The notes under the pieces are model-generated. The model was not told the origin of the DNA. It did no database searches and worked only from the letters and a program-made list of their open reading frames with translations. Source: Actinomortierella ambigua (Eukaryota; Mortierellomycota; Mortierellomycetes; Mortierellales; Mortierellaceae). Taken from it: 10,087 bases of DNA. Position 1 is the stretch's first letter. Each line of letters begins with the position of its first letter. The translations under genes and the position numbers were made by a program. Below are positions 6,263 to 10,087 of this stretch, one piece after another. The stretch spans positions 1-10,087 of the forward strand of contig JAAAJB010000869.1 in the NCBI GenBank assembly GCA_016098155.1, in the 5' to 3' direction.

Positions 6263-8227
6263 CTATTCTAAAAAACGAAAAAGGACGGAAAAGACATTTT
6301 CGTCTACCAAGTGGAGCATGAATAGCCAACACCAGACCCCGCCCCATACAGAGGCTCCAATCATGCCCATGGAGCGTTGACTCGCATCGCTAGTTGCGGC
6401 CTGGGTCAGGGCACGGTCCATCACCCTTGGGATCATCCAAACTCTAGAGTTTTGGCGTTGTCCTGCCCCTTCGCCATCATAGCCCTCCGCTTTGTGATCT
6501 CCCACAGCCATCTCAGGTCGTCGTGCGACGGCGATTCCAATACGACCCTGGCCCGCCATATCATAAGCGATATAGAGTCCACGCAACCACGTATCGCCCA
6601 AGACCCAAAAATCCAGATCGGCACTCTCAAAGATCAGGGACTGGCAGCGCCCATCCTGCAGTTTGTGGATCAGAGCCTCATACGGCTGGACTATGCCGAC
6701 CTCCGCTAGCCACCAGACCATGTCTGGGCCTTCACAAGGTAGCATCCAAAGGTCCGGATGGACAATATCGCGATAGCCACCGAGGTGGCGATGGAGTACC
6801 TCGGAGGCCCGAAGGGGGGCCAGTATCGCAGAAGCGCCGCTGTCGAGGATGGCGGGGATGTGGGCGAGGACTCGATCAGGATCAGGAATCGAGTCGACGT
6901 TGGGTGTTATATTTTTCTGTATTGGTTTGGAAGATGTGAGCCTAGAGGGTGATGATGAAGATGACACTGGTGGTGATGGTGGTGATGACAGTGATGACGA
7001 CTGGGATGCAAAGCCACGAGGAATTGTGCCCAGTCCGAAAAGTGAGATCTGCCAGTCAATAGGATCGGAAACAGGGCTATAGTAGAGCGTGTCCCCGACA
7101 AAGCCCTGCGAATCGACACCGCCGAGCAAAAACGAACCGCCATCGTCCTCGAGATGCATGCTCATGATCGGTTGAGCTAGTGATCCTTGGCTGACCATTG
7201 CCTCAAGGAACGTCTTGTGGCCTGTGGGTGAGGCCCGCGACAGGCCCAATAGGCCTGCGATCTGACCGTCATAGCCATGGACAAGGTCAAGGTTGTCCTG
7301 AACAACATTGAGAAATGTCATGAGAGTTGGATGGTTGTCTGCCTGCAGTGTCGGCGAGGAGGATGAGAAAGGAGGTGCCGAGGGCTCTTGTGCTGTAGTG
7401 GTGGTGATGGCTTCAGTCCCGCCGTCGATTTGAAAACGATCCTGCACAAAGTAGCCGACGCCCCAGGAGCCGTCAACGTACGATTGGTTGTAGTAGGCAG
7501 TTGGATGTGTTTGGCCAAGAGGCACTTTGGCTGTGATAGGGATGAACGACTTTGAGGGCCGAAGACCCTGCACATCACTACCCACGTCTATGAAGGCTGG
7601 CGACGGTGGTGACGCCAGGGACAGTGAGTATGCTGATGATGTGCCGCCGCTTGTTTTTCCTCCTCGATTCCTGTTGTCGCTACTTAGCGGAGTGCACGTA
7701 CTCGAGGCTGTGCAGGAATAGTGAAGTAACCACTGACACTCGTCTCCAACACAAGCGTCAGACGTGACGAGAGCAAGATCCGATCCTGTGTCGAACAGCA
7801 TGGGGAAACGTTGCGGTGGTGTGCCAATCAACACCTGGCCAGCATATCCCACTCTGCTGATAGAGGCCAAGTGGGCGAGACCTCGCCTGTTTCTCGACCC
7901 TATTGGCGCAGGAACAGTCGCCGACAACTCTGATCGCCGTCTGGTGGCTTTTGTGGAATGTTGAGAAGGGGACGACAGTGTTACCAGGCCGCCGAACGGC
8001 GGAGAAGAGCTCCTAGAAGCGAGGCGCTGAAGAGGTATGAAGAACGTTCCTGCCTGGTTGCTGAGTTCTCTCTGTAGAGTGGTGGTTTGTGCGGAGGAAG
8101 TTTTCGGGGTACACAGCCCTAGCTGTGTCAAGTAGATGACGCTTAGCAGCAGCTTCTTTATGCCAATACTGAGACGTTTGGGAAAGACCTGAACGCCAGT
8201 TGAGGAGAACGAATGGCGAGTCGACAT
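6263..8227 (-). CDS. Secreted or membrane-anchored pepsin-like aspartic protease (A1 family)
   Basis: An intronless 654-residue endopeptidase of the pepsin/yapsin type. The open frame continues upstream to about 8380, but 8227 is the only ATG ahead of the domain, and it places a basic stretch (KRLSIGIKK) before a hydrophobic core (LLLSVIYLTQLGLC), a plausible signal sequence. A propeptide with Kex2-like RRR and NRR sites precedes the domain. Numbered from the ATG, YAGQVLIGTPPQRF leads to catalytic D146 (FDTGSDLALVTS), followed by C159/C164, flap Y250 (YVDGSWGVGYF), GQIAGLLGLSRA and GGSFLLGGVDSQGF. A Ser/Pro-rich insert (about 408-434) precedes catalytic D462 (ILDSGASAI). C498/C528 could form the usual C-lobe disulfide. 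The domain ends in LGDTWLRGLYIAYDM. Two N-glycosylation sequons (NQS, NIT) are present. The C-terminus has a hydrophobic run (GASVWGGVWCWLFMLHL), either a membrane segment or an imperfect GPI signal. Both catalytic motifs are intact, and the protein is longer than the roughly 400 residues of a secreted pepsin. Confidence 0.92.
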   Translation of the reverse strand: MSTRHSFSSTGVQVFPKRLSIGIKKLLLSVIYLTQLGLCTPKTSSAQTTTLQRELSNQAGTFFIPLQRLASRSSSPPFGGLVTLSSPSQHSTKATRRRSELSATVPAPIGSRNRRGLAHLASISRVGYAGQVLIGTPPQRFPMLFDTGSDLALVTSDACVGDECQWLLHYSCTASSTCTPLSSDNRNRGGKTSGGTSSAYSLSLASPPSPAFIDVGSDVQGLRPSKSFIPITAKVPLGQTHPTAYYNQSYVDGSWGVGYFVQDRFQIDGGTEAITTTTAQEPSAPPFSSSSPTLQADNHPTLMTFLNVVQDNLDLVHGYDGQIAGLLGLSRASPTGHKTFLEAMVSQGSLAQPIMSMHLEDDGGSFLLGGVDSQGFVGDTLYYSPVSDPIDWQISLFGLGTIPRGFASQSSSLSSPPSPPVSSSSSPSRLTSSKPIQKNITPNVDSIPDPDRVLAHIPAILDSGASAILAPLRASEVLHRHLGGYRDIVHPDLWMLPCEGPDMVWWLAEVGIVQPYEALIHKLQDGRCQSLIFESADLDFWVLGDTWLRGLYIAYDMAGQGRIGIAVARRPEMAVGDHKAEGYDGEGAGQRQNSRVWMIPRVMDRALTQAATSDASQRSMGMIGASVWGGVWCWLFMLHLVDENVFSVLFRFLE

Positions 8228-8955
8228 CGAATACCGATTCTGCGTCTTGATGGTAATGAGCTTGTAACACGGTTTGAAGGCTTTCAAAGGATGTGCATTG
8301 ATAAAGAAGCTTGGTGAATGACTATGGTGTAGTGACCATGAAAAGGTGCGCGCACCTCGCTGCAGAGGTGCGAGCAGCAAACAAGAAAGAGAAAGAGACA
8401 GAAAATTGAGGTCGAGTGACTAAGAGAGCAAAGTCCATTGATCAAGGGTGAGCAATTGCATGCTCCTATGTCTCCTGAACTGTTCTCCTTAAATCACGGA
8501 GTGCCATTTCTTTGCTCCGTCTTGTTAGGTCTGGCTCACAAAGAGAACCCCAGGGCTCAAGATTTTCGAAGCACGGAGGTGAAGAAAACGACAAACTACT
8601 GTCGGAGGTGGAAGAATGACGTGAAAGCAGCAAATAGCTACAGTCGTTTTGGTCTAGACAAGCGCTCTCTCGCTCTTCGCTGTGGAGAGGGAAATTTATC
8701 ACCTTTGCGCTTCACTTGGTCACCATACGCTACACTGTAACTCGTTAGGCCCTAGCGCCGTATTCTTATTCGCGCACATTGCCAGATCTATTTCAATCCA
8801 GGGCGTTGCTTACCCACATCCCTTTTTCCCACCCTACACGCACTGTACAAGACATACTATCTTTTTGATCGCATTTTCGCGCATTTGGGACGAGTGCGTT
8901 GCAGCCGACGTAATACCGGGTGCAAACATGATATGAATGTGGTTCTCTACGAATA
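8228..8955. other. Intergenic region upstream of the aspartic protease, no gene supported
   Basis: This contains the 5' leader and promoter of the protease (minus strand) and part of the space shared with the divergent GDSL gene. Open frames of 78-100 codons on both strands overlap one another and show no recognisable motif. No TATA box is evident for the protease. The only notable structure is a pair of overlapping inverted repeats at 8345-8372. Confidence 0.55.
8345..8372. repeat. Two overlapping perfect inverted repeats sharing one arm
   Basis: GGTGCG/CGCACC at 8345-8356 is a perfect 12-base palindrome. Its right arm, extended to CGCACCTC (8351-8358), is also perfectly complementary to GAGGTGCG (8365-8372) across a 6-base loop. 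The middle arm can pair with either neighbour. The site is 118-145 bases upstream of the protease ATG, in its leader or proximal promoter. Confidence 0.7.
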
Positions 8956-9370
8956 CAGTCCAGCTCCTCTCTAAGCGATACCCTCTAAACGATCTTCCAC
9001 AATATTTGTGCCCTATCCCAGGGTTTTGATATTCCCTCTCAATTTTTTACGGCCCAGATTTAAAGTTCAATTGAGTCGAAGTATACTTTTTATTGGAATT
9101 GTAAAGGTTTACATCCACTAGGAAGTGGTTTTTGAAGATGGTGATGGGAGGATCTGTGCAGTTCTTGTTGTGATGTGCTGGGGGTTTGCGCATAGTGTTC
9201 ACACAAGGCGCGCTTCAGCGCTTTCGTAAGGGAGGTCTTTTGTTTGCGAGGCGGCACTGAAACAGTGGCTGCGACTGCGTTATTTTTTACGACAACTCGT
9301 TTTCGGTACATCCCTCTGTCCCGACTACATCGATCTCGAGGGATTCGACTTTACCGAGTAATGGCCACTG
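8956..9370 (-). mobile_element. Internally deleted pogo/Tigger-like DNA transposon remnant
   Basis: The left end reads CAGTCCAGCTCC at 8956; the right end, read on the minus strand from 9370, begins CAGTGGCCATTAC. The termini align imperfectly over about 40 bases with shared blocks CAGT, TAA(A)G(T)CGA and CCCTC. The left terminus contains a short tandem repeat, CTCTAAGCGAT (8969-8979) and CTCTAAACGAT (8983-8993), like the subrepeated termini of pogo/Tigger elements. A TA target dinucleotide flanks the left end (8954-8955); the right flank is CA, so the duplication is decayed. Inside, the minus strand encodes a CENP-B-type helix-turn-helix fragment followed by AATAAA, with no catalytic domain. 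At 415 bp, against roughly 2 kb for a full element, this is a deletion derivative. The element ends are my reading of degenerate repeats. Confidence 0.55.
9090..9311 (-). pseudogene. Transposase N-terminal (CENP-B/Tigger HTH) fragment
   Basis: A 73-codon open frame from ATG 9311 to TAA 9090. Residues about 21-52, starting PPRKQKTSLTKALKRALCEH and ending in TPSTSQQEL, resemble the start of the CENP-B N-terminal DNA-binding domain of pogo/Tigger transposases (pattern K-x-L-T...KR-x-LCE-x-h...P-x-x-SQQ-x-L). After SQQEL the similarity stops abruptly and the sequence becomes HRSSHHHLQK, so the second half of the domain, the second HTH and the DDE/D catalytic core are missing. The stop codon overlaps an AATAAA (9089-9094 on the minus strand), suggesting that an internal deletion joined the 5' coding part to the 3' tail. 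It could be expressed as a short DNA-binding peptide, but a non-functional relic is more likely. Confidence 0.6.
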
Positions 9371-9661
9371 CACATGGGAGAAAGAGGCGGTGTCAAGCGC
9401 TGTGGAATATCCACTACGTCAACTAAACGAAATTCTCGGACCGCAAAAGCGCAACTTTCTTTTGGGAGGCGCATAACCTTATTTTTCAACATTCCTGGAA
9501 AAGCGCGCTTCCTAGCGCTTGAGTAGAACTAGTCCTAAATCCTCGCTCCCTTCTGTATAAAAGCAGCCTCGGTTGCTCTGTTCATACTCTCCATCAACCA
9601 ATCCACCTCTCTCTTCAGCTAATCAGCACTACCACTTCTCAACAACCTCAAGGCTCAAACC
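9371..9661 (+). promoter_or_regulatory. Promoter and 5' leader of the GDSL esterase gene
   Basis: A TATA box, TATAAAA, lies at 9556-9562, about 100 bases before the ATG. This puts transcription start near 9585-9595, in a CT-rich patch (CTCTGTTCATACTCTCC). The leader is C/A/T-rich and the start context is CAAACCATGC, a good fungal Kozak match. About 45 bases upstream of the TATA box is the perfect palindrome AAGCGCGCTT (9501-9510) followed by another GCGCTT (9515-9520). AAAAGCGCAA also occurs at about 9445, so GCGC-centred motifs recur and may be activator sites. Confidence 0.7.
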
Positions 9662-10087
9662 ATGCGATTCTCTCTCATCACCCTCTCCTCTGTGATCGCC
9701 ATCTCGGCTGCCACAATCCAGACAATTCATGCCAGGCCACTCAGGCTCCGCCGCGACGACGGCGACGCTTCGTCCACAAGCTGCCACCCTGTCAATTTCA
9801 CCGACATTGTGGTCTTTGGCGACTCGTATGTCGACAATGGCAACACCTACAAGCTGACCAACCAGACTTGGCCCGGTCCCAAATACGACAATGGTCGCTT
9901 CACTAACGGCAATGTGTGGCCTGAATATGTACGTAAAAGATACTCCACCTTCCTGGCATTCCCCCCCCCCAAAAAAAAACGCTTTTCCCTTCCTTCAAAG
10001 ACCACACACTAATTCAGGGTGCCACTTTACCTGGCATTATTCTCCAACATTAGCTCGTCGAACTCAAGGGATACAATCAGACCAACT
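9662..10087 (+). CDS. Secreted GDSL/SGNH lipase or esterase (5' part)
   Basis: A hydrolase of the GDSL family, likely an extracellular ester hydrolase; the substrate cannot be told from this fragment. Exon 1 is 9662-9928 (89 codons). Residues 1-24 form a signal peptide (hydrophobic LITLSSVIAISAATI, ending IHA), followed by RPLRLRR, a possible Kex2 site. Block I is present as FGDSYVDNGNTY, with nucleophile Ser55 and Asp54. NGRFTNGNVWPEY (77-89) is typical of plant/fungal GDSL enzymes. Sequons NFT and NQT suggest N-glycosylation. Intron 1 runs 9929-10053 (GTACGT donor, CATTAG acceptor). Exon 2 resumes at 10054 with LVELKGYNQTN, the expected continuation after WPEY, and is cut by the window end. 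The blocks supplying the remaining oxyanion-hole residues and the catalytic Asp-x-x-His lie outside. The gene is divergent from the protease, another secretory hydrolase. Confidence 0.88.

Noticed and set aside
6263..6310. A small terminal intron removing the protease tail (GTAGAC...TTAG)
   Set aside because: It would be only about 40 nt with a weak donor, well below the 112-nt minimum of the other introns here.
6377..7082. Plus-strand open frames of 77-138 codons opposite the protease
   Set aside because: They lie fully antisense to well-conserved protease coding sequence and have no independent motifs.
8228..8380. Protease start at 8380 in the same frame
   Set aside because: The codon at 8380-8378 is TTG on the minus strand, not a usual eukaryotic start, and there is no in-frame ATG until 8227.
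8438..8740. 100-codon plus-strand open frame between protease and esterase
   Set aside because: It has no signal peptide, domain or codon bias, overlaps a 78-codon frame on the other strand, and lies in the protease upstream region.
9662..10012. Esterase as an unspliced 116-residue protein
   Set aside because: After WPEY the frame reads into the GTACGT intron and a poly-Pro/Lys artefact; splicing to 10054 gives the expected family continuation.
1..10087. CRISPR arrays, bacterial operons, rRNA or tRNA genes
   Set aside because: No spaced direct repeats, Shine-Dalgarno-led gene runs or tRNA-like A/B boxes were recognised, and the spliced genes show this is eukaryotic DNA. A tRNAscan-SE run would settle the tRNA question.

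Overview
This window looks like nuclear DNA from a filamentous fungus. Genes carry short introns (about 112-137 nt, one of 279 nt) with GTAAGT, GTACGT or GTATGG-like donors and TAG/CAG acceptors. Promoters are CT-rich, genes lie close together on both strands, and two gene ends carry fungal-style secretion signals. The gene content and the animal-like lysine-degrading enzyme suggest an early-diverging lineage such as Mortierellomycota or Mucoromycota. That placement is inference and was not tested against a database.

Layout, left to right. Positions 85-1843 (minus strand) hold the first four coding exons of a lysine-ketoglutarate reductase / alpha-aminoadipic semialdehyde synthase-like enzyme with a mitochondrial presequence; the gene runs off the left edge inside an intron. 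Positions 1844-2980 are intergenic: a purine/pyrimidine-asymmetric promoter followed by low-complexity DNA. Positions 2981-4270 (minus) hold a six-exon SNU23/ZMAT2 gene, a zinc-finger component of the spliceosomal tri-snRNP. It shares a 188-bp divergent promoter with an intronless gene at 4459-6201 (plus) for an unrecognised 580-residue acidic, low-complexity protein. This protein carries a duplicated GFxTPKRK(K)RTRS motif.

That gene converges on an intronless pepsin-type (A1) aspartic protease at 6263-8227 (minus), with only 61 bp between the two stop codons. The 1,434-bp region between the protease and the next gene contains a probable 415-bp deletion derivative of a pogo/Tigger-type DNA transposon (8956-9370). 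This relic still encodes a piece of the transposase CENP-B-like DNA-binding domain. The last gene (9662 to the right edge, plus) is a TATA-box-driven secreted GDSL lipase/esterase, cut by the window in exon 2.

The genes do not form one pathway. Two are housekeeping (lysine breakdown, splicing), two are secretory hydrolases facing away from each other, and one is unknown. The best candidates for something undescribed are the duplicated-motif acidic protein and the transposon remnant in the esterase upstream region.
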